Assembly: GCA_011322445.1 (NCBI GenBank)
Contig: DRMV01000027.1
Span: forward strand, 1-40,373
Length of the DNA: 40,373 nucleotides
From: Chloroflexota bacterium
Lineage (GTDB): Bacteria > Chloroflexota > Anaerolineae > Anaerolineales > DRMV01
Direction: 5' to 3'
The position numbers and the translations under genes were made by a program. Positions 25,200 through 32,517 of this stretch are shown piece by piece. The notes below the pieces were generated by a model, which did not search any database, was not told the origin of the DNA, and was given only the letters and a program-made list of their open reading frames with translations. The stretch's first letter is position 1; every line of letters starts with the position of its first letter.

Positions 25200-25883
25200 A
25201 TGCAACCCCTGTTGGGCTTCCTGCAAACTTACGAAACGCTCATTTATCTTTTCCTGGGGGTGGCATTCCTGCTCTATGCCTTGCGCACCGCCCAGGCCTA
25301 CCGGCGGCTGCAAGATGCCATCTTTGGGCTGGAGCGGCAGCATGCCGAGCAGCGCTTTCGGCGCAACCTGTGGGGCCTGGGGCTGACCTTCCTGGCTGCG
25401 TTGGTGGTGTTTTCCCTGGCGACCTACGTCGCCCCCTACCGCAGCGCCGTGCTGCTGCCCACCCCCACCGTCAACGTGCTGGCAACCCCCGGCACCGGCA
25501 CGCCACAGGCTTCCCCTGCACCGCAGGAAACCGCCACGCCCATCCCGCCACCGACCATCAACCCCGAGGGTTGCGTGCCCGCCAAGGTCGAAATCACCTC
25601 CCCCCAGAACGGCAAGACCATCAGCGGGGAGGTGAACATCGAGGGGTCGGCGCTGATTCCCAACTTCGGCTTTTACAAGGTTGACATTGCCCCCGTGGAC
25701 CAGGCGCTCTTCCTCACCATCTTCGCCAGCCACACGCCGGTGAAAGAAGGCACGCTGGTCGAAAAATGGGATACAGCGGCCATCCCCCCCGGCGACTATG
25801 TGCTGCAACTGGTGGTGGTGGACAACCAGGGCAAAGCCCTGCCGCCCTGTCGCATTCGCATCCACATCGCGCCGCCTTCATAG
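25200..25883 (+). CDS. anchored surface protein with Ig-like domain, function unknown
   Basis: A 227-residue protein with two membrane helices (about 12-28 and 57-79), joined by a short basic stretch that should be cytoplasmic. A Thr/Pro-rich linker (about 85-122) leads to a beta-rich extracellular domain (about 125-227). That domain contains ITSPQNGKTISGEVNIEG and PPGDYVLQLVVVDNQG, typical of bacterial Ig-like or Gmad2-type domains. A pair of cysteines (near 125 and 218) may bridge it. GAGG lies four bases before the ATG. The partner is unknown. Confidence 0.75.
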   Translation: MQPLLGFLQTYETLIYLFLGVAFLLYALRTAQAYRRLQDAIFGLERQHAEQRFRRNLWGLGLTFLAALVVFSLATYVAPYRSAVLLPTPTVNVLATPGTGTPQASPAPQETATPIPPPTINPEGCVPAKVEITSPQNGKTISGEVNIEGSALIPNFGFYKVDIAPVDQALFLTIFASHTPVKEGTLVEKWDTAAIPPGDYVLQLVVVDNQGKALPPCRIRIHIAPPS

Positions 25884-25946
25884 CGCCTGCAACCCGCGCG
25901 GCGGGACGCCCCGCCACCCCATTGCCGCCACGACCAGAGACCGACC

Positions 25947-26483
25947 ATGCCGCAAATCGAAATTCGCACCGCCCTGGCAACCGATATTCCCTACCTGCCT
26001 AAAATCGACCATCACAGCGTTTCAGAAACCGTGTGGAAGATGGCATGGGCAGAAAACGGCGGGCTGGGAGCCACCTTCCAGCCCGCGCCGTTGCCGCGCC
26101 CGCTCAAGTTACCTTACCCTCACGACCCTCAAAACCTGCTCGATACCTGGCAGCGGCGGGGGCTGCTGCTGGTGGCCGTGCACGACGGCCTCCCCATTGG
26201 CTACCTGGCTGCCGAACCCGACCGCCCGCAACACGGCCTCTGGCTGACCGACGTCGTCGTCCATGCCCCCTGGCGGCGGAAAGGCATCGGCAGCGCGCTG
26301 GTGCTGACCGCGGGGGAATGGGGCAGCGAGCGCGGCCTGCGTCAGATGGTGCTGGAAGCCTCTTTCCGCAACGGCCCGGCCATCGTCTTTGCCCAGCACC
26401 TCGGCTTCACCTTCAGCGGCTTTCAGTACGGCTACTACCCCAATGGCGACGTCGCGCTGTTCTTCGCCCTCCCGCTGACCTAA
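25947..26483 (+). CDS. GNAT family N-acetyltransferase
   Basis: A 178-residue cytoplasmic enzyme with the GNAT fold. The acetyl-CoA pyrophosphate-binding motif is RRKGIG (110-115), preceded by the strand WLTDVVVHAPW and followed by the helix SALVLTAGEWG. The substrate cannot be told; an amine of a small molecule or a protein N-terminus are both usual. The ribosome-binding site is weak (AGAGA). It is a single gene between a surface protein and a regulator. Confidence 0.85.
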   Translation: MPQIEIRTALATDIPYLPKIDHHSVSETVWKMAWAENGGLGATFQPAPLPRPLKLPYPHDPQNLLDTWQRRGLLLVAVHDGLPIGYLAAEPDRPQHGLWLTDVVVHAPWRRKGIGSALVLTAGEWGSERGLRQMVLEASFRNGPAIVFAQHLGFTFSGFQYGYYPNGDVALFFALPLT

Positions 26484-26551
26484 GGCAAAATCAAGCCTGT
26501 TGGAAAGCAGCGACCCGTCGCCGCACTCCAAAAGAAAACTGCACCCCTGAA

Positions 26552-26579
26552 TTGCCTAACTCTCGTTTGAGGATACACT
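26552..26579 (+). promoter_or_regulatory. possible promoter giving a near-leaderless transcript
   Basis: TTGCCT (26552-26557) and TACACT (26574-26579) are 16 bases apart. The -10 ends nine bases before the ATG at 26589, so the transcript would start at or next to the start codon. No ribosome-binding site is visible. Confidence 0.4.
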
Positions 26580-26588
26580 AAGGCCCCC

Positions 26589-28460
26589 ATGACTTTCACG
26601 GCGTTCCTGCGCGCCCTCAATCAAGTGCTGGCCGCGGGGATCGGCATCACAGCGCTTTCCCTGTGGCTGTACGCGCTTACCTTCAACCTGCGCAACCGGG
26701 TGACGTTCGCTTATTCGGTGGTGCTGCTTGCGGTGGCGCTCACCTTTGGGGGAGAATCGTTGGGCAGCGCGTCGGCCAGCCCTGCCCTGGCCGACCTGTG
26801 GTATCGGCTGCAATGGCTGGGGGCTATTTTGCTGCCGGCGGCTTACGTTCACTTTGCCGACGCGCTTCTGGCCACCACCGGCCGCCCCTCGCGCGGGCGG
26901 CGACGGCTCAGTGTACGGCTGCTTTACGCCGCAGCCGGTGGGTTCGCCGCGCTGTTGGGTTCCAACCGCCTGTTAGGGCCGTTCATCGCCGATGCGCCGC
27001 TGCCCTACCACACAGCCACCCGGTGGACGGCGCTGTTTGCCCTTTATTACCTCGGCACGATGGCGTGGGCGTGGGTCAATTTCGTGCGCGCCTATCGCCG
27101 CACCGTGGTACGCGCCAGTCGCCGCCGCATGGCTTACCTGTTGCTTGGCGCGCTCGCCCCGACTTTAGGGGCCTTCCCTTACGCGACCTTCCTGGGAAAC
27201 CTGACCGCCAGCGCGCCACACTTTTTCTGGCTGCTGGCGACGCTCAGCAACCTCTTCACCACCCTGCTGTTGGTGCTGATGGCCTACGCGGTCGCCTTCT
27301 TCGGCGTGGCCTGGCCCGACCGGGTGGTGCGGGTGCGGCTGGTGCACTGGCTGTTGCGGGGGCCGGTGGCGGCTTCCACAGCCCTGGCACTGACCACCGC
27401 CGTCCGCCGAATGGGTGCGCGCTATCTCGGCCAGCCCTACACGGTGCTCGTGCCGCTGACAATGGTGCTCAGTTTCCTGCTGGTCGAGCACCTCATCGGC
27501 GCGACCGCGCCCCTGTGGGAGCCACTGTTGGGCGGCTGGCAAAGCAACTCCCTGCTCGCCGCGCTACACCGACTGGAAGACCACCTGTTCACACAGGAAG
27601 ATGTCGCGCAGTTCCTGGAAGCCGTGCTGGCCGCCCTGTGCGACCAGTTGCGCGTGCCGACCGCCTTCATCGCCGTGGTGGAGGAAGGCAACCTCAGCCT
27701 GTTGGTAGCGGTAGGGGAAGGCCCGCCGCTGCCCGAAACACCGCCGCACTTGCTGGCCGAAGCGGCCTCCCAGCGAGGGCTGCTGCGCTGGGATGGCTAC
27801 CTGCTGACGCCGCTCCACCACCGGGAAAGCGGGGCACTGCTGGGGGTGCTGGGGTTCCCCAGCGACGCCAACCTGGACGCCGAAGCCCGCGCCACCCTGC
27901 GCGCCCTGGCCGAGCGAGCCGCCCTGGCCCTGACCTACCACGCCCGGGGCCGCGCCGCCGCCCACGCCCTGCAAGCCCTCACCCGCCCCGACGACTTCAT
28001 CCCCCGCTTGCGGGCAGTGGCACGCTACGACCAGCAGAAAGTGCTCGCCACCCCTGAAGAACTGCCCCCCTCGGCGGAACTGGCGCAGTGGGTCAAAGAT
28101 GCACTCAGCCACTACTGGGGCGGGCCCAAACTCTCCCGCAGCCCCCTCACACGGCTCCAGGTCATCCAGCAAGCGATGGAAGACGGCCACGAAGACGCTT
28201 CGCAAGCCGTCCGCTCGGTGCTGCGCGACGCGGTCGAGCGGCTGCGCCCCGAAGGCGAGCGGCGTTTTACCACCGAATGGCTGCTCTACAACATCCTGGA
28301 AATGAAATTCCTGCAAGGGCGCAAAGTGCGGGAAGTCGCCCAACGGCTGGCGCTTTCGGAAGCCAACTTCTACCGCAAGCAACGCATCGCGCTGGAAGAA
28401 GTCGTGCGGGTGCTACTTGAAATGGAAGCCGAAGCCCGCCAGGAAAAACACCGCCAATAA
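26589..28460 (+). CDS. membrane sensor with 7TM-like region, GAF domain and C-terminal HTH (putative one-component regulator)
   Basis: A 623-residue protein. Residues 1 to about 305 hold around eight membrane helices, in the style of the N-terminal 7TM sensor of histidine kinases. A GAF-like domain follows (about 335-450). The C-terminal region has no histidine-kinase H, N or G boxes. Instead it has a conserved block (about 505-615) ending in a helix-turn-helix, KVREVAQRLALSEANFYRKQ (579-598), like a sigma-4 or phage-type HTH. The layout suggests a membrane-bound regulator that senses a ligand and acts on DNA directly. Neither ligand nor target is known. Related proteins seem common in Chloroflexota (from memory). 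There is no Shine-Dalgarno sequence before the ATG. Confidence 0.75.
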   Translation: MTFTAFLRALNQVLAAGIGITALSLWLYALTFNLRNRVTFAYSVVLLAVALTFGGESLGSASASPALADLWYRLQWLGAILLPAAYVHFADALLATTGRPSRGRRRLSVRLLYAAAGGFAALLGSNRLLGPFIADAPLPYHTATRWTALFALYYLGTMAWAWVNFVRAYRRTVVRASRRRMAYLLLGALAPTLGAFPYATFLGNLTASAPHFFWLLATLSNLFTTLLLVLMAYAVAFFGVAWPDRVVRVRLVHWLLRGPVAASTALALTTAVRRMGARYLGQPYTVLVPLTMVLSFLLVEHLIGATAPLWEPLLGGWQSNSLLAALHRLEDHLFTQEDVAQFLEAVLAALCDQLRVPTAFIAVVEEGNLSLLVAVGEGPPLPETPPHLLAEAASQRGLLRWDGYLLTPLHHRESGALLGVLGFPSDANLDAEARATLRALAERAALALTYHARGRAAAHALQALTRPDDFIPRLRAVARYDQQKVLATPEELPPSAELAQWVKDALSHYWGGPKLSRSPLTRLQVIQQAMEDGHEDASQAVRSVLRDAVERLRPEGERRFTTEWLLYNILEMKFLQGRKVREVAQRLALSEANFYRKQRIALEEVVRVLLEMEAEARQEKHRQ

Positions 28461-28466
28461 CGCCCC

Positions 28467-28514
28467 CGACTACCCGATCACCTGACTACCTGACTACCCG
28501 ACTACCTGACTTCC
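28467..28514. repeat. 8-bp tandem repeat, six units, abutting the ecfT start
   Basis: Six units of YGACTACC type (28467-28474, 28475-28482, 28483-28490, 28491-28498, 28499-28506, 28507-28514) fill nearly all of the gap between the regulator gene and ecfT. The last unit ends two bases before the ecfT ATG. The unit matches that at 5769-5808. Confidence 0.9.
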
Positions 28515-28516
28515 CT

Positions 28517-29326
28517 ATGTTCACCTACCTCGCCCACGCCTCGCCCCTCCACCGGCTCAACCCGGCGATGAAACTCGCCGCCATCGCGGTGGTAGCGCTG
28601 GCAGCCACCGCGGCATTCGACCCTTTCATCCCAGCCATGTTGCTGATAGCCCTCTGGCTCACAGCCTGGCGGTTGGGGCGGGTGCCCTTCTTGCAAATGC
28701 TACGGTGGAGCATTCCCCTCGCGCTGTTGCCCCTGCCCATTGCGCTTTTCAATGCCCTCTACACCGACCTCAGCCGCTATGCCCATCCTCACATTCTCTG
28801 GCACTGGGGCATCTGGACTTTGAGCACCGAAGGGCTGTGGAACGGCCTGGGCATGGGCCTGCGGGTGGCAGTGTTTGTGGCGGCTTCCCTGCTGTTCATT
28901 GCCACCACCGACCCTACCGACTTTGCCCTCAGCCTGGTGCAAAACCTGAAAATACCGCCCCGCTTCGGCTATGGCGTGTTGGTCTCTTACCGCTTTCTGC
29001 CGTTGCTCAAACGGGAATACGAAACCATCCGCCTGGCGCATCGCGTGCGCGGCGTCGGGGAAGGTCAGGGCTTACGGGGATGGATCGAAAAAACCCGCCG
29101 TTATGCTATCCCCCTGCTGGCGGCGGCGGTGCGGAAATCGGAGCGCACCGCGCTGGCAATGGACGCCAAAGCCTTTGGTGCGCTGCCGCAACGCACCTAT
29201 TACCGGCAAATGGTCATCCGCCGCGGCGACGTGCTCTTTCTGCTGGCCTGGCTGCTCTATGTCGCGGCGGTGTATGCCCTTGCGCTCCATTTTGGCCTGG
29301 CCCACCTGCAATGGGTGCCAGGCTAA
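28517..29326 (+). CDS. EcfT/CbiQ-type transmembrane component of an energy-coupling factor transporter
   Basis: A 269-residue membrane protein with five or six helices. It has the two cytoplasmic coupling motifs that contact the ATPases: AHRVRG (174-179) and AMDAKAFG (214-221), together with YRFLPLLKREYETIR. EcfT proteins work with two ATPase subunits and a substrate-binding S component to import vitamins or metal ions. None of those is encoded next to it here, so it is a lone T subunit, possibly shared by several S components. No ribosome-binding site is present, because a tandem repeat occupies the leader. It ends eight bases from the convergent higA gene without a terminator. Confidence 0.88.
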   Translation: MFTYLAHASPLHRLNPAMKLAAIAVVALAATAAFDPFIPAMLLIALWLTAWRLGRVPFLQMLRWSIPLALLPLPIALFNALYTDLSRYAHPHILWHWGIWTLSTEGLWNGLGMGLRVAVFVAASLLFIATTDPTDFALSLVQNLKIPPRFGYGVLVSYRFLPLLKREYETIRLAHRVRGVGEGQGLRGWIEKTRRYAIPLLAAAVRKSERTALAMDAKAFGALPQRTYYRQMVIRRGDVLFLLAWLLYVAAVYALALHFGLAHLQWVPG

Positions 29327-29334
29327 CAGCGCGC

Positions 29335-29640
29335 TTACCGTGCCACAGAGTAAGCACGTACTTCTTTTTCTAACCGATCCCCCAATTTATCTTCTGCTAC
29401 ATCCAAGTCGTAATCGCTTTGCAATCCCATCCAAAACTGAGGGGTGGTGCCAAAGAAACGTGCCAAGCGCAACGCCGTATCGGCAGTAATACGCCGTTTC
29501 CCCAGCACTATTTCATTGATGCGGCGCGCGTCAACACCGATGCTCAATGCCAATTGATGTTGGCTCAGCCCCATGGGTTTGAGAAATTCTTCCAACAATA
29601 CCTCACCAGGGTGCACCGGCTTCAGCTTTTCGGTTGCCAT
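29335..29640 (-). CDS. higA: HigA family antitoxin
   Basis: A 101-residue antitoxin with a Cro/CI-type helix-turn-helix. The N-terminus HPGEVLLEEFLKPMGLSQ is the hallmark of the HigA/VapI group, and the recognition region follows (LALSIGVDARRINEIVLGKRR). HigA binds and neutralises the HigB RNase and represses the shared promoter. AAGGA precedes the ATG by nine bases. It lies 20 bases downstream of the toxin frame, in toxin-first order as usual for higBA. The gene is intact although its toxin appears frameshifted. Confidence 0.93.
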   Translation of the reverse strand: MATEKLKPVHPGEVLLEEFLKPMGLSQHQLALSIGVDARRINEIVLGKRRITADTALRLARFFGTTPQFWMGLQSDYDLDVAEDKLGDRLEKEVRAYSVAR

Positions 29641-29660
29641 TGCAAATGTCCTTCCTCACG

Positions 29661-29938
29661 TTAGTGGTAATCTACGATTTCCACGTGATAAGCGTCACCA
29701 TCATGCCATTCAAAACAAATACGCCATCCGTCGTTAATTCGAATGCTATATTGCCCTTTACGGTCGCCACTAAGTTCCTCTAACCTGTTCGCCGGGGGTA
29801 TTCGCAAATCATTGAGATTCATAGCATTGTTCAGCATTCGGAGTTTACGATAAGCCACTTGCTGACAGGGGGTAATTTCCGCGAGCGCGTCCGCCCGAAA
29901 ATCTTTTCCGTCTCTTTATCTCTGAACGACCGTATCAT
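29661..29938 (-). pseudogene. higB: higB toxin gene with a frameshift
   Basis: Two frames together encode a HigB/RelE-type mRNA interferase. From the ATG at 29938 the first 24 codons read MIRSFRDKETEK...SRKLPP, the expected HigB N-terminus, then run into a stop after 35 codons. The remainder continues in another frame from about 29864 (QQVAYRKLRML...) to the normal end DAYHVEIVDYH. At the junction (29865-29866) two bases stand where I recall homologues having two codons, a net loss of four bases. Only a 65-residue fragment from a GTG at 29858 is open, lacking the N-terminal helices. It may be an inactivated toxin or a sequencing error near the C5 run. Confidence 0.85.
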
Positions 29939-29944
29939 ACTCTG

Positions 29945-29973
29945 ATGATATAGCGCAACGCGCTAAACGTCAA
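29945..29973 (-). promoter_or_regulatory. higBA promoter with palindromic operator
   Basis: On the minus strand TTGACG (29968-29973) and TATCAT (29945-29950) are 17 bases apart. The spacer holds the perfect palindrome TAGCGC-GTT-GCGCTA (29951-29965), placed where HigA binding would block polymerase. The -10 ends six bases before the higB ATG, so the transcript may be leaderless. The promoter overlaps the end of surE. Confidence 0.7.
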
Positions 29974-30775
29974 TCGCCCGATTCCCCCGCAATTGGCGCT
30001 CCAGCATCTTCAAATCCACCCGCGAGGTCAAATCCAGGCTCAGGGGAGTAACGGAAACCACCTTGTCCACGCGCACCGCGTAAACATCGCTGTGGGGGTC
30101 GAAAGTTTCCGGCGGGTCGCCAGGGCCATACCCCATCGTGCCAGGCTCCTGCCAACTGCGGCGCTTAGGCGGCACGGTGCGGTAATAACGCTTGCGCGCC
30201 AGCCGCGTGACCCGCCAGGGGGTTTCCACCGTGCCGTGCCAGGGCACATCAACTTTGAGCACGTACACATCGTCGGGCAAGCGGGTTTGCAACATCCGCT
30301 CGGCAAAATAGCGGGTGAAATGCGCCGCGGCGCTGAAATCGACGTCGCGGGAATAGGAAAAGTGATAGTCTTTCGGGGTTTCCAGCGAAACCGCCAAGGC
30401 CGGGAAGCCCAACGCCGCGCCTTCCAGTGCAGCCCCCACCGTGCCGGAAACCGTGACGCCAGTGGCAAGGTTCTCCCCGTAGTTGATGCCCGCCACCACC
30501 AGGTCGGGCGGCTCAGACATGATTTCCAGCACGCCATGCTGCACAGCCTGGGCAGGCGTGCCGCCCACAGCATACACCGTCCAACGCTGGCCGTGCACGG
30601 TGATCGTTTCTTCGGTGATGATGCCATCAGAAGTGGAAGGCAGGCTTCGCCCTGCGCCGGAAGACTGTTCGCGGGGGGCCGCCACAGTCACCCAGCCCAG
30701 TTCGGAAAGGGCTTCCGCTGCGGCCCACAGGCCGGGGGAACGGATGCCGTCGTCGTTGGTAAGCAAAATGTGCAT
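29963..30775 (-). CDS. surE: 5'/3'-nucleotidase SurE
   Basis: A 270-residue metal-dependent phosphatase acting on nucleoside 5'- and 3'-monophosphates. The family's metal site is visible: Asp8 and Asp9 in TNDDG, Ser39 in REQSSG and Asn98 in GINYGEN. GAGG lies six bases before the ATG. It starts three bases after the flavoprotein gene ends, so the two are co-transcribed. Its last codons overlap the higBA promoter. Confidence 0.95.
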   Translation of the reverse strand: MHILLTNDDGIRSPGLWAAAEALSELGWVTVAAPREQSSGAGRSLPSTSDGIITEETITVHGQRWTVYAVGGTPAQAVQHGVLEIMSEPPDLVVAGINYGENLATGVTVSGTVGAALEGAALGFPALAVSLETPKDYHFSYSRDVDFSAAAHFTRYFAERMLQTRLPDDVYVLKVDVPWHGTVETPWRVTRLARKRYYRTVPPKRRSWQEPGTMGYGPGDPPETFDPHSDVYAVRVDKVVSVTPLSLDLTSRVDLKMLERQLRGNRAIDV

Positions 30776-30778
30776 GGT

Positions 30779-31888
30779 TTACCTCGTGCGAAAATTAGCA
30801 TACGCCGCAAGGGCGTGAGCAATCCACCAGATGACCCGCATCGGCGCTCGGTGCGGGGCCAGGCGGTAAGCCCACCACGCCACCGCCCAGCGCAGCGTGA
30901 GGTATCGCCCCAGAGGGGAAATCAACAAACGCCACCGATAATTGCGGAAGGCAAAATCGTTCTGCCGGAAAGCCGCCAGAATGGTCAGCGCAGCCACTTC
31001 GCCATAGGCCAGCGCCGGGCCAATGCCTTCGCCAAAAAGCGGGTCGGCGCCTGCGGCATCACCCACCAGCAACAGGCCAGGCCGCGCCAGCCGTTGCAAG
31101 GGGCTGAAAAGGTGAATGGGGTGCCCTTGCGGCTGCGGCATGTCAGGGAAGGCTTCCCGCAGCAGGGAAAGCAAAGGGGCCCGGGGCGCTTTGCGGGCTA
31201 TGCGAGCATCGTAGATGCCGCGATTGCGGTAAGGGCTCTCTTGCAATCGCAGCGGGAAGCGCCAGGTGTAACCCTGCAGGCCGCGCGCCACCGCCGAGAA
31301 ATCGAAAAAAGCCGTGCCTGGCGGCAAGTCGTCATCGGCAGCCGCGGGGGTGATGGCTTCCAACAGTCGGGCCGTGGCGTGATGGCGGCGGCGGTCGATC
31401 ACCGCGTTGCGGGTCATGCCACGCGAGCCGTCTGCCCCCACCACCACCCGGGCGCGATATTCACCCGCGGGCGTCAACACCCGCCAACCACCGGCTTCGG
31501 GCACCAGCCGCCGCACGGGAACGCCTTCCCGCAGGTTGACGCCCCGGCGACGCGCCTCGGCAGCCAGGTAAGCATCCAGCGCCGGGCGATGGAAGACGGT
31601 GAAAAGGGGCTCGGCGCCTCGCAGCGTCACGACGTTGCCGCGGTAGTTGAAGCGGCTGGTGAAAACCGGCACCTGGGGCAGCGGCAACGGCCAGGGGAAG
31701 CCCAGCCGGCGCAAAACGTCCCTCCCCAGGGGCGTCACCCCACCGCCGCACAACTTGGGACGAGGGTGATGCGCCTTTTCCAGCACCAGAAGGCGCGAGG
31801 CCCAGGATGGGGCCGCGCGCAACAGGTGAAGGGCGGTGCTTAGTCCGGCCGGGCCGCCGCCGATGATCAGGACGTCGACGGTGTTCAT
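30779..31888 (-). CDS. FAD-dependent oxidoreductase, geranylgeranyl reductase family
   Basis: A 369-residue flavoprotein. The dinucleotide-binding motif is IIGGGPAGLS near the N-terminus. PKLCGGGV resembles the KPCGGG motif of geranylgeranyl reductases. VVVGADGSRG and LLVGDAAGADPLFGEGI complete the FAD-binding set. Such enzymes reduce isoprenoid chains of lipids, quinones or chlorophyll; the substrate here is unknown. The start is the ATG at 31888; the open frame further upstream runs into the tRNA-Arg gene and is not coding. No ribosome-binding site is clear. It begins 41 bases after the tRNA cluster, so it may be read from the tRNA promoter. Confidence 0.88.
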   Translation of the reverse strand: MNTVDVLIIGGGPAGLSTALHLLRAAPSWASRLLVLEKAHHPRPKLCGGGVTPLGRDVLRRLGFPWPLPLPQVPVFTSRFNYRGNVVTLRGAEPLFTVFHRPALDAYLAAEARRRGVNLREGVPVRRLVPEAGGWRVLTPAGEYRARVVVGADGSRGMTRNAVIDRRRHHATARLLEAITPAAADDDLPPGTAFFDFSAVARGLQGYTWRFPLRLQESPYRNRGIYDARIARKAPRAPLLSLLREAFPDMPQPQGHPIHLFSPLQRLARPGLLLVGDAAGADPLFGEGIGPALAYGEVAALTILAAFRQNDFAFRNYRWRLLISPLGRYLTLRWAVAWWAYRLAPHRAPMRVIWWIAHALAAYANFRTR

Positions 31889-31929
31889 TGTATGGAAACG
31901 AAAGGGGAGCGGCGATTGCCGCTCCCGTA

Positions 31930-32005
31930 TGGCGCCCTCGGCGTGATTCGAACACGCGACCCCTTGCTCCGCAAGCAAGTGCTCTCTCCACTGAGCTACG
32001 AGGGC
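31930..32005 (-). tRNA. tRNA-Arg, anticodon GCG
   Basis: A complete 76-nt cloverleaf with encoded CCA. The acceptor GCCCTCG/CGAGGGC, D stem GCTC/GAGC, anticodon stem CTTGC/GCAAG, loop TTGCGGA and T arm GCGTG/CACGC all pair perfectly. Arginine identity is supported by A20, C35 and G73. The GCG anticodon (reading CGC/CGU) is unusual, because most bacteria use ACG modified to ICG. Confidence 0.93.
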
Positions 32006-32018
32006 AGATATTCACAGG

Positions 32019-32110
32019 CGGGGAGGGCGGGATTCGAACCCGCGGTGGAGGTTTTAGCCCCCACAACCGCTTAGCAGGCGGCCCCGATCGTCCAACTCCG
32101 GCACCTCCCC
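32019..32110 (-). tRNA. tRNA-Ser, anticodon GCT
   Basis: A 92-nt class II tRNA with acceptor GGGGAGG/CCTCCCC, anticodon stem GCCGC/GCGGT, loop CTGCTAA and a long variable arm. It decodes AGC/AGU. The discriminator is G; the following bases are CCT, so CCA is not encoded. Confidence 0.94.
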
Positions 32111-32174
32111 GAATTGTGTGGGTGCAACCGCCCCTGGGGAGGATGGGCTACCCTGGGGGCTTCCCGCCTGTGGT

Positions 32175-32266
<92 letters not shown>

Positions 32267-32314
32267 CGGAGCGGAGGGTATTTTACCACACCCAAGAAGG
32301 GGTGACAACCCGAG

Positions 32315-32386
32315 AGCGGGCGACGGGATTCGAACCCGCGAATGGTAGCTTGGGAAGCTACTGCCTTACCACTTGGCGACGCCCGC
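32315..32386 (-). tRNA. tRNA-Gly, anticodon CCC
   Basis: A 72-nt cloverleaf with acceptor GCGGGCG/CGCCCGC, anticodon stem GTAGC/GCTAC, loop TTCCCAA and T arm GCGGG/CCCGT. It decodes GGG. The discriminator is T, and CCA is not encoded. It is the first gene of the tRNA cluster, about six bases after the predicted transcription start. Confidence 0.94.
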
Positions 32387-32398
32387 AGTGCGGGGCTA

Positions 32399-32427
32399 AT
32401 TTTAGCCACCCTGGGGATATTTGTCAA
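32399..32427 (-). promoter_or_regulatory. strong sigma-70-type promoter of the tRNA cluster
   Basis: On the minus strand a perfect TTGACA (32422-32427), a 17-base spacer and TAAAAT (32399-32404). Transcription should start near 32392 and read tRNA-Gly, Ser, Ser and Arg. It is the best -35/-10 pair in the window and shows that the main sigma factor uses ordinary consensus elements. Confidence 0.85.
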
Positions 32428-32517
32428 TGCTGACACCGCCAAGCCGCCCGCTACGGGGAAGCCCCCTGGCAAGGCTCATGCGCGTGCAGCAGCGCTTCCG
32501 ACAGGGTAAAGGGGTTT

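Noticed and set aside
29661-29858. Intact 65-residue HigB
   Set aside because: It lacks the N-terminal third of the family, and the missing part is present just upstream in another frame, so a frameshifted gene is the better reading.
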